A stretch of DNA of 64,000 nt, taken from Tenebrio molitor (taxonomy: Eukaryota > Arthropoda > Insecta > Coleoptera > Tenebrionidae). How positions within the stretch are numbered: the stretch's first letter is position 1; every line of letters starts with the position of its first letter. Where the stretch lies: positions 27,404,001 through 27,468,000 of the forward strand of contig NC_091048.1 of the NCBI RefSeq assembly GCF_963966145.1, given 5' to 3'. The position numbers and the translations under genes are program-made. Below, piece after piece: positions 1-13,800 of this stretch. A model generated the notes under the pieces. The model was given only the letters and a program-made list of their open reading frames with translations. It searched no databases and was not told the DNA's origin.

Positions 1-511
1 TAAACTTAAATTTTTTGAAACATTTCATTTTTTTTTTGACAAATACTCAACATTCAAATTATGTAATATTATCAACAAATGCGACCTGCTTGGTCGATAA
101 GATTAAAATCTGATTATCAGTGGAAGTATTTCTTCTAGGAAACTCTGGATATTTATGCTTTGAATAAAAATGTTTCGAAAAATATTTAGGATTTTTAGTT
201 CCTCCTCAACCACACACATTTTCCAAAATATGACATTCAAACCAATACAGGGTGACTTTGAAACTTGTGCAGATATTTTAACTACTGATAGATCTTCACA
301 ATGGGTAACGATTAAGCCAGAAATGCCCTATACATACAAATGTTGGTATTTTTTGAGAAAAAGGGGCAAAATTTTCCAAAAAAAAGTTTGGAAGCCACTG
401 AATTTTATGAAAAAATGGGTCAAAAAAAAATATAGAACTTTTTTGTTGTCATTTAATTCCAAATTAAGTCACTTTGAAAAAACATCAACTTAACCTCAAT
501 TTAAATTACAA

Positions 512-730
512 ATGGCTTTCACCAACCTGGAGAAAACCGATATGGTTTTGATCTATGGTGAAGCCCGTGACATTCAGAGCTAGCACGGCAAATCTACGGT
601 GAAAGGTTTCCTCGAAGAATACTTCCCAAATCCCAATACACGAAACTTTGTAAACGTTGTGCAGCATCTTCGTGATTTCGGGCGTTTCGAAATCAAAAAG
701 CGCGATCTTGGTCGCCAACGAGAAAATTTT
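512..730 (+). pseudogene. Decayed transposon ORF with DUF4817-like helix-turn-helix
   Basis: Read from an ATG at 512, the frame gives EKTDMVLIYGEA, then an in-frame TAG at 581-583, then FVNVVQHLRDFGRFE. This resembles the short N-terminal helix-turn-helix (DUF4817-type) found in many insect transposon proteins, whose usual pattern is 'EKxDMxLIYGEx...RLRxTGxFE'. The premature stop and loss of similarity after about 730 show it is dead. A TA dinucleotide followed by CAGGGTG at 246-254 could be the decayed left end of the element; no matching right end was found. Family assignment rests on remembered pattern, not a search. Confidence 0.6.
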
Positions 731-1002
731 TTTCACGAAATTGAAAACCAGCCACGAACAAGTACTCAGCATCTTGCAGGTCATCTGAGAGTTTTTCAGT
801 TTGTGGCTGCGAGTTCAAAACGCCCTTCAGGAAATTTGTCAAAACAGAGGAATTCTGAATCGAATTCGGCCTTTTTGGGCACGTCGTGCTGAAGCTTGCA
901 TTGCAAACTATATCAGGTGTTTTGAGTAGCTTCTTTGATGCTTTTACTCGCAATTACAGTCTTTTTACTTTGTTATTTAAGCCTTTGTTGTTTTTTGATA
1001 TC

Positions 1003-1395
1003 CATATTAGATGTCAAAATGGTTGTCGACGCAGTTGGCCATGAGTATGCACACCGGTCTTTAGATTGAGTTACAAGAAAGTAACTAAATATCAATTTTG
1101 ACAGTTTTAGGTTATGATCTAAAAGATCTAAAAGTGAGAAATAACAATTATTTATAATAATAATCAAATTCTCTGATGTTGCCAGATATTTTTTGGTTAG
1201 AAGCGTTATTTATTGAGTTAACGAATGTCTAAAAACAAGAACTCATAAGTGTTCGTTGAAATGTTCTTGACCTTGACGCTTTTTTGACAATTGAAATTAA
1301 ACCAACTCTAAAATTACTATAAATGGCCGTACTGCCAACTTAAATTTGAATTTTCAGAGCCAATTGCGTCGACAACCACTTTGAAATCTAATATG
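1003..1395. repeat. Foldback (MITE-like) element with 37-bp inverted arms
   Basis: The left arm 1003-1039 and the right arm 1359-1395 are reverse complements over 37 nt with three mismatches. The core is GGTTGTCGACGC on the left and GCGTCGACAACC on the right. The 319-bp middle has no ORF. The structure fits a non-autonomous foldback transposon remnant; no clear target-site duplication was seen. Confidence 0.7.
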
Positions 1396-1723
1396 TATAG
1401 TACTTTTTCTTTTTGGCTCCTTTGTCTTATAATTAGTTATTGTTGACTTGTTTTTGGGTTGTGAAATTGTTTTTCACTACCGCTTGCTGTAGAGGTTAAT
1501 AATAATGATGAAATTTGATCAAGGTCAAATGCAATCTGTCACCTTTTAAACAAAATTTTATTAGCTAATTCAAACAGCTACAACAAACCTCCAGCAAAAG
1601 AAAAACCTTTTCTGCTGGTTCTTTTGTTGCCAGAACGGTAAACTTTTCACTTTCACTGTCCAAATATGCATTTTTGAATTTAGCTAGATCACATAAATCT
1701 TTAAAAATACGATATTTAAAATA

Positions 1724-2080
1724 GTATCGCGCGTTCAAATGAAATCCTGGGCTGGGAAGGCGTTGAAAACCGTCAATTGTTGTGCTTTTTTACAGCGTGG
1801 ATTATTGGAGCATCTTGACAGCTAACCTAAAATTTAGAGCCAAAAAAAAGTTTTTTTTTTCTTAACAATGTTTTAGATTAAAAATAGAATAACTTAACGA
1901 TTCATATTCTCGAAGCAAATATCTAAGGGCACCTTTTGCTGAAAACAAACATGTCCCGGTTAAACATAAGTAAAATGTCATTCGTGTCAAACGGCGGGAA
2001 ATTCAAACTTTACACTGTTCTAAACGGTTTACTTTTTTCAACGCCTACTGAGCCCAGGATTTCATTTGAACGCGCGATAC
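1724..2080. repeat. Foldback element with perfect 30-bp inverted arms
   Basis: Positions 1724-1753 and 2051-2080 are exact reverse complements over 30 nt (core CGCGCGTTCAAATGAAATCC). Similarity continues imperfectly inward for about 20 nt (to about 1775 and from about 2030). Perfect arms suggest a fairly recent element or gene conversion. An open frame of 95 codons crosses the right half but looks non-coding. Confidence 0.75.
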
Positions 2081-2559
2081 AAGCTCTATGGAAATTTAGA
2101 CTGAAATTTTGTCAAGAACCGTTATTATTTTTGAACTGGATTTTTTGTTATTTTTTTTGCAAAATTTTGCAAATTTTTAATTTCCGTCCTAAACTTAGCA
2201 AGTTTTGTTTTTTAAATTATTAAAGGCAACCGTACATGCGTGACGAATAAATTTAATAATAATCGATTAAGAGTCGCCGTGTTTTTTCTTTGAAAGGAAT
2301 TTTTTTTACTTAATTTAATGTTTTTAATCTAAATTTAAGTCTATGGATTTTAAAATCTTTCCGACAACGCAGATTTCAATTTTGTTTGTAAGAATTTGTG
2401 AAATAATTGTTAGTATCTTGAAAGATTAATTGCCTTAATAATCATAAAACATGATGAAGCACGCTTTGAACAAGTTGGCAACGCCGCATTGCAGCCATAT
2501 GTAAATTCCATTCCTTAGTATAAACGTGATGATTCAAACTTCGGAATGAGCGATATCGC

Positions 2560-3119
2560 ACTTTGGCACTTGAAATCTCGACCTAACCGGAACAGCCTGC
2601 ATCGCCACCTGCCCCAATCGCCCCCACGCCACTGGGGCGCCAGTTATGCAACCTATCCGTGTTTTATGACACCATAAACGGTTCTAATCGTGCTATTCCT
2701 AGAGCTCTATTTTTATCAGATCGATTTAAAAAAAGTGCAACCGTCTCTCCCCGCGCCGCCCCCCAGATTCGTCGGAGTCTCGTCGCCTCGATTTATCAGA
2801 TGCAACCGCTTCCGTCGGAAATTTTTTTATCGCTGGTGCGGTCCGCGAGCAAATGATCGAGAATTTCGTGCGAGTCCCGGTGCATGCGCGAGGAGGCGCC
2901 GCGACGCCGTCGCCGTTCCCTAAATTCAAATTTACACAACGTACGATAAAGTCGAACTGGATGGCTGGATAGTCCCTCCGCTCGGGTATTTCCTCTGCCT
3001 GGTACCGCATCTGACGCACGTGATATCATCACCCCCGGAATATTGTTCACCCGGAGTCCCGCACGAGGGTGAGAGTCGAGAAAGTGTCTTCGGTTGGTGT
3101 TGGTGAGCCGGAATTCGAG
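2560..3119 (+). promoter_or_regulatory. Candidate internal promoter and non-coding first exon of nesprin
   Basis: This CpG- and GC-rich block stands out from AT-rich flanks and ends at a good splice donor, GAATTCGAG|GTAACA (3119/3120). No ATG leads in frame to the donor. If it is spliced to the exon at 3278, translation could begin at the in-frame ATG in a strong context (GCCATGG) near 3609. A MEF2-type site lies in the following intron. The promoter role is inferred from composition and splice-site logic only. Confidence 0.35.
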
Positions 3120-3201
3120 GTAACATCGCTATTCTCGTTTAGATCGAAATAGTTTCGACGCGTGTTATTTTGGCACACCCGAATATGTACCAGGTCGCGA
3201 C

Positions 3202-3211
3202 TTAAAAATAG
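3202..3211 (+). promoter_or_regulatory. MEF2 consensus site
   Basis: TTAAAAATAG fits the MEF2 consensus YTAWWWWTAR exactly. It lies 67 bp before a nesprin exon, in a gene expected to be expressed in muscle. Such 10-mers also occur by chance in AT-rich DNA. Confidence 0.35.
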
Positions 3212-3277
3212 GCCAGTGCAAAAATAAAACTCGCAGCCATCACACCCAAAAACACGTTTCACGTTGTTGATTTTCAG

Positions 3278-4829
3278 GCTTTTGGAGAGCTTGGACGACA
3301 AGCGAAGGAAGACCGAAGACGATCTCAAGGAAATCGTCGAGGCTCTGGACAGTATAGTTCGGGAGAAGACCGACCTCAACAAGCTCAAGCTCGAGGTAGA
3401 GAGCTTTTACGTCTTCGACGCCGACCTCGTCAAGACCGAACAAGAGTTGAGGCAACTGCGAAACCGAGTCGAGTCTCGAAGCAGACACGCCAAAGACCTA
3501 TCCTCGACGCTCAAAGACAAATACAACAAAGCCCAACAGCTGGTACCGTCGGACGTTGCCCAAGAACTGAACCAGTTGGAGCTTTTGACTGAAGCTATCG
3601 CGAGTGCCATGGATGAGAAGGATAGGGAATTTAAGAAGGCTCGGACCATCCGCACGGACTACCTCAACGACGTCGAAGACGTCCAGAGCTGGATCAAAGA
3701 TGCGGAACTCAAAGTACAAGATCGTTCCGTCGAACCTCAACTCCTCCATGAACACCTCCAGCAGATCCAGTCCGAGATCGGTACGATCACCGATCGGCTG
3801 GAGAAACTGATCAAGAACGGAAAGGTCATCATCGAGAAGACGAAAGACGACGAGGAGAGGGAGTTGATCAGGTCGACGATGAACGACTTGGCCGATCAGC
3901 TGCAACAGGTGCGATCGTGGCTGGAAGAGAAGAGGCAACAAGTCGGGGAGACTCTGGACGCGTGGCAGCGCTTCCTGACGCTGTACCAGACCGTGATGGC
4001 GTGGGTCCAAGAGAAGAGAGTCTTCCTGAAGGATCCCTTGTACATCACAACTCTAACAGAAGCGCGACAAAGACTACACGATTATTCCGTAAGTATTGTG
4101 CTAGAGTTGTTGGGGCTTTTGATCGATTGCTTTTGTCGCGAAGAACGCTGTGAAGAGTTGCAAAGTCGCGAGCAAGAATCTGAGCGAGATGGCGAAGGAA
4201 CTGGAACACATCGGAAGCGTGACCAGCGTGGGAGACCTCCCGGTCAAGATGGAGGAAGCCGAAGAAGCCAAAACGGAAGTCGAAGGTTTGATCCTGGAAC
4301 GCAACGCCCTCTTGCAGGAGACGTCCGAAGAGTGGGAACAGTGCGAGAAGAAGATGAAGGACGTCCGCGGTTGGATCGAGAAAAGCACGACCGCGCTGGA
4401 GTCGCAGCAGAACAAGAAGAAACCGTTGAGGGACCAGCACGCCCTGTGCGAGAAGATGCTCTCCGACATCCAGATCCAAAAGACCAAGATCTCGCTGTCT
4501 GTGGAGAAACTCCAGGTGAGACGGCGCGTCCGGTGAGGCGGTAGTTGGGTTTGAACGTCAACTTTCAGTTGCACTTCCGTTCCGGGATCGGCGGCGACGC
4601 CCGCGTGACCCAATCCGCGCAGGACTTGCTCAAGGAGCTGGACGATCTGAACAGGACCATCAAGGAACAGAGCGGTAAGCTGGAGGCTGCCATTGCTCAA
4701 GTGGAGCAGTACCAGCTGGAGGTGCAGCAGTTGCGCCAGCAGATCGTCCAGGTGGAGCAGCAGCTGAGGGCGGCGATGGCCCCGACGCACTTGCCACACG
4801 ACCGCGACCAAGCTGTCCGAGACCAACAG
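3278..4829 (+). CDS. Msp300: Nesprin exons 1-3 of this window: spectrin-repeat rod
   Basis: Three exons (3278-4088, 4144-4515, 4569-4829) are separated by introns of about 55 nt. They encode heptad-rich helices with the conserved tryptophans of spectrin repeats, for example VQSWIKDAELKV, VRSWLEEKRQQV and VRGWIEKSTTAL. The first exon begins with one base of a split codon; the other borders are phase 0. The third ends at GACCAACAG|GTAGGT and can splice in frame to either 5550 or 5825. Out-of-frame ORFs through this region are shadows. Confidence 0.85.
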
Positions 4830-7800
4830 GTAGGTTTCCGTGTGTTCCCCCGATTAACGAGATTGGATTTATGGATGGAAGTGGCATGTACTGTGACGTC
4901 ACCAACACCATCACGGGCAGTGGTGTGTGGATGTACACGTGACTAAGACTAACATGGCCACCTTCATCTCATATACCTTCGTACGCTCAAGCCGCACCGC
5001 AGCCGTAGTGAAGCCAAAATTTTTGATATCGAGGCAGTCAAGAGAACTCCCAACCAACTCCTTCACTGTATTAACCAAACGACGGCAAAATTGTTATTTG
5101 GAAACATTTTGATGAAATCTGATCAGGAGAAGGCGCTGCAGAGGTGATTGAGGCGTCCATCAAGGTGTTTCCACCCCCCTCTCCTCGAGGCAGCTGGGGA
5201 TTGTGTTTGTTTTGGTTTCGGGCTCTTTTCTATTGGTTTATTACGCTTCATTTACCGCTTTTACCGCTTCTTTACCATCAACTGCTTAGTTAAACGCTTG
5301 AGTTTCACCACCATCTTGTTTATTTCGTATATTATATTTGTGTTCACTCTCTTCCTCATACCACACGGTTGTTGGGTGCTGTCCACTCATCTTAGTTAGC
5401 ATCACTTAGTAGCTTGACCATCTCTCTCGGTCTGGGTGAGCCAGAAAGCGAACACAATCTTGATTTATGTTTGATTGTTTCTCACGGAGCGTTTTTGTTT
5501 TTGTTCTTTTTATCATTATTGCTGCACTCCCGTCTCTCCCCCGGTGTAGGCGTGCAGAGATCGTGTGCGTGCCTTGCAGAACAAAATGGCGGCTCGCAAC
5601 GAGCGAATCAAACTGATTCTGCAAAGGGGCGTGCCGGACTCGGAACCGCTCGACACCTAACCGAACCGACGCTCCCTCCCCCGATCACGTCCCACCACCT
5701 GACCTAGACCTTGAACACCTAAAACGACGTGCGTTTCAGCCACCATCTTGCATCGCGCGAAATCTATCCACACTCATGTGAGACGCGTTTATACTGATTT
5801 GTTGCATTGTTGCTGCGTAAACAGGCGCGGATCGAGGCCTTCCGGCAAAGGATCGATGTCCTCACCGGCAAGATCCAACTCGTGGATCCCTATTACGTCC
5901 AACCCACCTCCCTACTCGGGATTTCGTACGCGGACATTACCGCCGGACGGTCCAAATCGCAAGAACGCCGATCCGAATCACGCGAACCTAAACTGGAGAC
6001 TACCGAAACGCAAGTTGTTGAGACTAAAATCGCACCACCGGTCGCACCCGAACCGGAACTCGTCACCAAAGCACCCAGGAGAAGTCGATCCCCGCGCAGA
6101 AGAGACGACAAACCCAAACCGGAACCCCAACTCGAAGAGATCAAAGAGACCCCGGCTGTCAAGCTGACCGAAGAAAGACTCCATCTCAAGCCGGAACCCG
6201 TCCAGCCTCGGGGACGCTCCCCGAGTCCCATGTGGGAACCGGGTTCCACCACTTACGCCGAGATTCTGCGAGGCCAGTACGGTGCTCAACCGTCAGAGGA
6301 ACTCGCCGTCCCGGTCGGGCAAGAACCCGAGCCGCAACCGCTCCCGGAAGAGAAGAAAGAGGTTCCAAAAGCGGAACCCGAACCGGAAACCGTCAGCGTT
6401 CCTCAAGTGCAACCCCAGTACAACTTCATTCCGGCTCAGCAGAACTGGAACCAGTACTCCCAGACGCACTACCAGTACGCCATCCCGACAGAACAAGGGT
6501 TCTACCCCCACCAACAAGGCGGGATCTTCGACTACATCCAGCCGATTCCGGAAATGGTCAATTTCATAGCTTCGGGTCAGCAACTGATGGGTTCCGGTTT
6601 GGGGACTTACTTGTACCCGGAACAATACAGCCAACACTACCAACCGACCGTGATCACTCAAGTGACTCACTACGAAAATTATCGGCCTCCGTCGGTGCCG
6701 GCAGCGGCACCGGTCGAGGAGGCCCCCCAGCTTCCGCCCCCGAGAACGGAAGAGACCGATTCGAGTCCGAAGAAGGAGGAAGCTCCGGTCGAGGGTAGGG
6801 TTGATGCCGGGGGTCACTTCTCCTACGCCCAGATTTTGTCTCAAGGACTCGCCGCCAAACCTCTCCAGCCATCCAGTGCAGCGGCAACGACGACGAATCG
6901 ACAAGCTCCGCGACGCAAGTCTCCGACGCATGGACGCGAGTCCAAGCTACAGGACGAAACGAAGTCGACGGAGTCCCAATCGCACCCAGTTACCAAGGAG
7001 TCGCTCCCTGATGTTGTTAACAAGCAACAGAAAAAGACACAAAAGAAACGATACGGACGCATCGATACTAGAGAAGTTCCATCAGATGGTCATCAAGGAG
7101 AGCTCGTCGCAACGATGAGTGATGACGATGCTGATGAATCTCCCAGTGTACAAGACTTGAAATCGTTTAGTGATGTAGATAGTAATGTTCCCCAAGATAC
7201 AGATAAGAAACGAAAAAGTAAGAAGCAGAAAGGTAAATCTGACGACGACGAGATCGACAAGGCGCTCAAAGAGATCGCCATCGCCGATCAGAAGACGGAA
7301 GGCGAAGAGAAAGCCAGCAAGAAGAACAAGTCGCATGTTAAGCAGATCACCGTGGTGAAGACCACCACGGAAACTGTCATCGAAAACCCTAAACGGAAAA
7401 TTATTCAAGAGACTAAAGTCAAAACTGTGACAGAATTACCAGCTGAAGATAAAAAAGCGAAATCTAAGAAGAAGAAGGCGACGAAGCCTGCAGATGATGT
7501 CGATAAAGAAAATGTGACAGTTGAAGAAAAGACGGATCAAGAGACGAAAGAAGAACCTGTCAAAAAGAAGAGGCCGTATAAGAAGTCAGACACCGTGATA
7601 GAAATGACTGAAGTTACTAGTGAGGAGGCACCGGAAGGTGAAGAGATTCCGACCAAACCAAAGAAGAAGTCTAGATCGAAACACAAACCTAGTCTTGAAC
7701 AACCACTTCGCAAAGACGTGGAAGTTGAGGGTAGTCCAGTGACGACACCCGAAGAAACGGAACCAAAATTAGAAGATAAAACCAAGCCGAAGAAGAAATC

Positions 7801-10800
7801 TAGGAAATCTAAACCGAAAGAACCTGCGAAGACAGAAGACATCAAAACGGTTGTTGATGTTCTTGAAGCGGCGGATATTCGTTCGGATGAAGTGAGCGAA
7901 GCGCCTGCAGAAGAAGTGGAAACTGTCGCTTCGGTGCCAGAAGAACCAAAGGTTGAAGATATTAAGAGCAAATCGAAGAAGAAGGCGAAAAAGTCCAAGT
8001 CTAAAGACGAAATACAAGTTGTTGAACAGCAGGTGGAAGATGTGATTATTGTGGCGAAAGTGGAAGAGGAGGCGCTTGAAGTTGAGAAGCAAACGCTTCC
8101 AGATGGAGAGACTGTTGTTACGCCAGAAGAAGTGGAGACGAAAGTCGAAGACGTGAAGAGTAAATCGAAAAAGAGATCGAAGAAGCCTAAACAGAAGAGT
8201 GAATCTGAGACTGGTGAACAAAAACCGGAGATTAAAGATGAGACTGAGGTACCGGAAGTTGTTTCTGATGAGATTCAGAAAGAGGGTAAATCGAAGAAGA
8301 AGCACAAGAAGCATAAACCAAAAGAAGACGTAATTTCTGATTTTGTGGAAGAGAAAGTAGAGGGAAACAAAGAGAGTGTAGAAAGTGTCACTGATGCTTT
8401 TATTACCACTGAGAAGACTGAGAGTGAGGATGTTGTTGTGATTAAATCGAAGAAGAAGTCGAAAAAATCAAAATCAAAAGAAGATATTTCAAAGACTGAG
8501 AGTAGTCGTGAGACGTTTATTGGTGTTGAGAAATCTGTAGAGATTCCATCCGATACGAAAATAGAAGTGAAAGAAGAGACAGAAGTTGTTGAGAAACCTA
8601 AAAAGAAGTCCAAAAAATCTAAACCGAAGGATTCTGAAGATGTAGAAAAAACTACTGTACCACTTGAAGAAAGCAAAATTAGTGAAGAATCTAGAGGATT
8701 CGTTTCAGAAGTCGAAGAAACTTTGGTATCGCCAGTTGAAACCCAAGTTCAAAAGACTGAGTCCGTTACAGAAACGGTTGTCGTCGAACAAACTGACGGA
8801 AGAGTGGAGGAACAGATCACCACAGAAAGAACAGAAAGTGTTAAGAAAGAAACGGAAGAGACAGTTGTAACTGACATTCAAGAAAGCGTTACAAAAGAGA
8901 CAGAGGAATCGGTTTCAGAAATTAAAGATGATCTTCATGAGGTTATTGGTGAGAAAGTTGAAACAACGGAAGAAATAGTATCTTTGCAAAGTACGAGTGA
9001 GCCGTTTGTGATTATTTCGCAACAAATCGAGACTGTAGAGACCGAAACGATTCCACAAGAAATTGAAGAGTCTGCCTTTGAAGACGTTAGTGTTAAGTCT
9101 AAGAGAAAATCTAAAAAGACGAAGGTTCAAACGGATGAGTTTATAACTAAGGAAAAAGCTTCTGGTGGTGAAGAGCCAAAACCGATGACAACAGATGAAA
9201 CGGTACAAAAGAGTAAAAAGAAGTCTAAGAAAGGTAAATCTAAGGAAGAAATACCGATTGTGTCATCTTCATATATTCCGGTGGAGGAAAGTGTTGAGAA
9301 GCAACAACTTCCTGAGGAAAGTGATGCTAAACCTTCCGCTGAAGAAGTAGTAGAAGTCGAGACCACTAAAATATTGCCACAAGATTCTTTGCAAACGTTC
9401 ATTAACAACGAAATATCGCATTCGATTGTAACAACATCCGAGAAAGAGGTTTCGATCAAAGAACCGGAAGAAATAGTTCCAAAAGCTAAAGACAAAAAGT
9501 CCAAGAAAAAGAAACAGAAAAAAGAAGAGACAGAAGGTTCTACAACTGTGAAAAAAACCAAAACGACAACCACCGCCGTAACAAGTATTACAAAAACACC
9601 AGTTATAACTGAAACTGTTTCTCTATCGAAGCCGATCATGTCTACTCAAGAAATAAAGAGCAGCGCGAGTGAAGAACAAAGAGAAATTTCTGATATAACT
9701 AAAGACGTAAGTCAAGAAACCACACAAACTACAGAGTCTGATGTAGCAATCGGCCCAATAAATAAAATTGTGATGATAACACACGAAGAAGTCCGGATGA
9801 AACCTGTGGTTTCTTTGAAAATGGAATTTGTGGAAACTCCAATTGAAGCGACGCATTTTATTGAAGAAGGAATACACGAAGACAAAACTGTGGCGGAAAC
9901 AACAGAGACAGACGAGGAGAAATTGAAACAGATGGAGATTAAAGAAGTTGAGACTTCTACGACTGACGATGAGAAACTCATTCAGAAGTTGAGTACCACT
10001 GAAACAACCACAACTGAGTCGACTGTTGTAACAAGTTCAACAACAAAAGAACAAAAAACCTCAGCGGTAACAAGTGAAACAACTGTAACTACAACAGAAG
10101 AAGAAACTCCAACTTTAACTAAATCGGATTCTGGTATTGACACATTGTCTGAAACTTGGACAACTGAGGCTGAATTTTCAGAAATATTCGACACAAAATC
10201 TTCAGAAATGCAAACCCCAGCTGAAACTCCTCTGACAGAAGATTTCACATTTGACGCTCCAGAATCTGAAGCACCCTTACGTATTGTAACTAACGCGACT
10301 GAAACTGTAACCACTGAAAAGGTATCCACAGAAGCTGCTCCTCTCGAAACAACGACTCTCGAAACAACGACTGTTACCGAAATTTTACCTTCTGAAACCA
10401 CTGTTGAAACTCTACCAGCTGAAACTATATCAACTGAAACTCCAATAACTGGAGCTCTACCAACTGAAACTCCACGAACTAAAACTCCACCAACAGAAAC
10501 CATATCAATTGAAACTACAACAACTAAAACTAAGCCAAGTGAAACTATATCAACTGAAACTCCAACGCTTGAAACCATGCCAACTGAAACTTCATCAACT
10601 GCAACTGCACGAACTAAAACTCCACCAGCTGAAACCGTATCAATTGAAACTACAACAACTGAAACTCTGTCAAATGAAACTCTGCCACCTGAAACTATAT
10701 CTACTGAAACTCCAACAGCTGAAACCTTACCAACTGAAACTTCATCAATTGCAACTCTACCAACTGAAACTGCACGTGACACCTTTACTGACACTTTTGA

Positions 10801-13800
10801 AGTAGAACAAGTAATATTCGGTTCAGTGCAAGAACGTCCTAGCCAGAAAATTGCTGAAAGTCAGGCTAGGAAGAAGAAAGATAAAAAGAAAAAAGCTTCC
10901 GAACCTGAACAATTTACCACCGAAGAATTGGAAGCTTGCAAAGTTTTCGAAGAAAAACTGAAGAAGAAAAAGAAGCGACAAGGAATTCCTTTGGAATTTT
11001 TGCTCGAATCGCAACCTAGCACCGAATCAAGCGACAAAATCAAGTCACCAATTGACAGCCCTCAAACGTCAACAACAAGGCAAGAATCTGTCGATTTTGA
11101 AGTTAGTAATATCGAAGACGTCATGAATGTCTTGTCGGGCAAAGAAAATGTGAAAATTGAAAGTGGATCAGTCAGTGAAGTTGAAAAAGAACGACCGGAA
11201 GTTCAGACTTTGCCTGTTGACACTAGTGAAAAGAGTGAAGAAAGACCAAAAGAAAGTGTGGAACGAGTGGAACCTGTTTCCGAAGGAAAACCGGTTTATA
11301 AAGGTTTGCCTATTGATGAGACAATTGACATTCTCGATACATTAGAACAACCGATTGTGCTTTCAGACGAAGAAGTCAATGACGCAGATACAGTTAAAGA
11401 GAAACATAAGAAAAAGAAGAAGAAATCTAAAGCTACTAAGGAAATAGAAAAACCACAAACTGTGGAAGATACAAGCGCAGAAGTGACCACTTCTGTAACT
11501 GAAAGCGTTACTGGTGTTGATGTCGATGAAACAAAATCGCTCTCATCTTGGGCGAGTATTGTTGGTTCTAAGACACCTCCGCAAAGGGTAGAAGAAGAGT
11601 CAACAGTGACTGAGCTCACCGCTCCAAAATCTGAAACTATTATTAAAGAAATCGACAGTAAGCCAGATACAGAGAAGAAATCTAAAAAGAAGAAGAACAA
11701 AAAGAAGCAAGTCGAGAGCGAAGAACCGTTCGTAGAACAACCTCCACCTGAAGAATCTTGTCCACTTAAGGTGGAAAACGAGCCAAAGGTAGAGCAACCG
11801 GAAGCTGAAACTGCAACAGAGCAGATAGCTGAGGTAGTTGAAGAAGCAGAAGATTCTTCAAAGTCTAAAAAGAAGAAGAGCAAGAAGCATAAACACAAAA
11901 AAGAGGTCGACGATGCTAAAGTTGAAGAGCCACAAATTGATAAGCCATTTATTGAAGAACCACAAGTAGAACCGGGAAAGAAGGATAAAAAGAAGAAACG
12001 CAAAGAGAAATTTATCGTGCAAGAAGCGGAACTAGTTGAAGATAAACAGGAAGACTCGAAGCCTAAACGAAAGACCAGCAAGAAGGAAAAAACTGTCTCT
12101 TTCGAGGAACACCCACAAATAATTAGTTTCGAAGAAGAAACACCTGTCGATGAGACGCTGTCTCCATCTACGTCGGAGATTACTAAACTTTTGGAAAGTA
12201 CATCCGAAAATCTCGTAGGTGAAGAATTCATATTCATACCAAATGTCATGGCGGATAATATTGTGGATCTGATACCTGAAAAATCACCATCAGAGCAACT
12301 AATCGAAGGGGAAAAGAAAGCTTCTGTAGCGGAAGAACAATGGGTGAAACTCGAAAAACCTTCACAGGAGGCCAAAACGGATCTTTGGCTTGACGTGGTG
12401 GACGAAACCACGGTCGCACTCGATGAAGAAAAACAAGGAGTTTCAGAGAAAGAGAGTCTAGTTCCAAAAGGAGAATCGGATGATGTGGTTACAGTACCAG
12501 AGGACTCGGAAAAACCGACTTATAAAGCAATTCCGAGAGATGACTCGAAGGATATTTGGATACAAGTTTTCGAGGACGATCCGAATGTATTTTCTGAGGA
12601 AGACCTTGAAAAAGTAAAACTAGTACGAAATGAAGAATATTTCGTAGAACCAGCTGAACAAAAAGAGATAAAACAGGAAATTCAAGAAAGTGATGCAAAG
12701 GAAGTTGAAGAAAAACCGGAGCAGAAGATTGTAGAAATAAGGGAAGAGGAGTTAATTAAAGATGCACCAAAACCAGCGACAGCACTTGAAGAAAAACCTA
12801 AAGAAGTTGATTCAGCTAAAGAAGAAATATCACAACAAGACCAAGGTCTACTTCTGGATGATTCATCAATATCTTTTGACAAATCAACTCATAATATAAC
12901 TTTGGAAAGAGAGAAATTTGTTTCTGAAGAAAGTGTAGTACCGGACAAGAAGGAAATCGAAGCGGATAAAACACCAAAAGTAGCAAAAACTGAAGAAAAA
13001 CCACAACCACAAGAAAAAGTTGTGTACAAAGGTTTACCGATTGATGCCAGCACAGATTTGTGGATTGATGTTTTAGACGAACCGATGGAATTTTCGGATG
13101 ATGAGGAAATTGAAAAGCCAACTGAAGAGATAAAAGCTGTTGAGAAAAAAGAGGAGTTGCAAGAACCGGAAAAAGTGACTGCAGTTACTGCAGAAGACGA
13201 TAAGTTGACACAAGAATCAACAAAATTGGAACTGGAGAAAGAAGAAACTGTTCCAGTTGTAGAAGAATCGACAAAACCAGTAGAAAAACCGGCTTACAAG
13301 GGATTGCCATTGGATCAGTCAAGTGAGCTTTGGATGGACATTTTAGACGAACCTATGGTCTTCTCTGATGATGACGATGAATTACCAGAACTAGTACGAA
13401 CTGAAGAAGTACAACCAGCCGAACAGAAGGTAGAAGAGATAAAACAGGAAACAAAAGAAAGTCAAGTAAAGGAAGTTGAAGATGTTGTGGCAGCAGTTGT
13501 AGAAAAACCGGAACAGAAAATAGTTGAAACAAAAGAAGAAACGAAGGAGGAGTTAATTAAAGGTTCACCAAAAGTCGACGACAAAGTGACTCACAAAGTA
13601 ATTTCGGAGTTTATCGAAAGAGAGAGATCGATAATTGAAGAGTCACCTGTTAAGGTAGAACCCGTGACAGAACAACAAAAGATAATTGAACCAGAGAAAG
13701 TGCAAAAAGTTGAGGAGAAACCCGAAGAGAAGGTTGCTTACAAAGGGCTACCAGTCGATGCCACCACAGACTTGTGGATGGACGTGTTGGATGAACCTAT

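Larger units (their letters stand above)
1..3277. other. AT-rich upstream intron or intergenic DNA of the nesprin gene
   Basis: No convincing intact gene is seen here. The first nesprin exon at 3278 opens with one base that completes a split codon, so at least one upstream coding exon must exist outside the window or be unrecognised. Most or all of this stretch is therefore probably intron for the long isoforms. It holds a decayed transposon fragment, two foldback repeats and a GC-rich block from about 2560, each listed separately. Confidence 0.6.

Noticed and set aside
1936..2223. 95-codon ORF across the right arm of a foldback repeat
   Set aside because: It overlaps an inverted-repeat arm and ends in AT-rich filler; no transposase or other motif is visible.
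2690..3126. Short ORFs on both strands in the GC-rich block
   Set aside because: None runs in frame into the donor at 3119, none has a recognisable motif, and CpG-rich DNA makes open frames common. Non-coding leader is the simpler reading.
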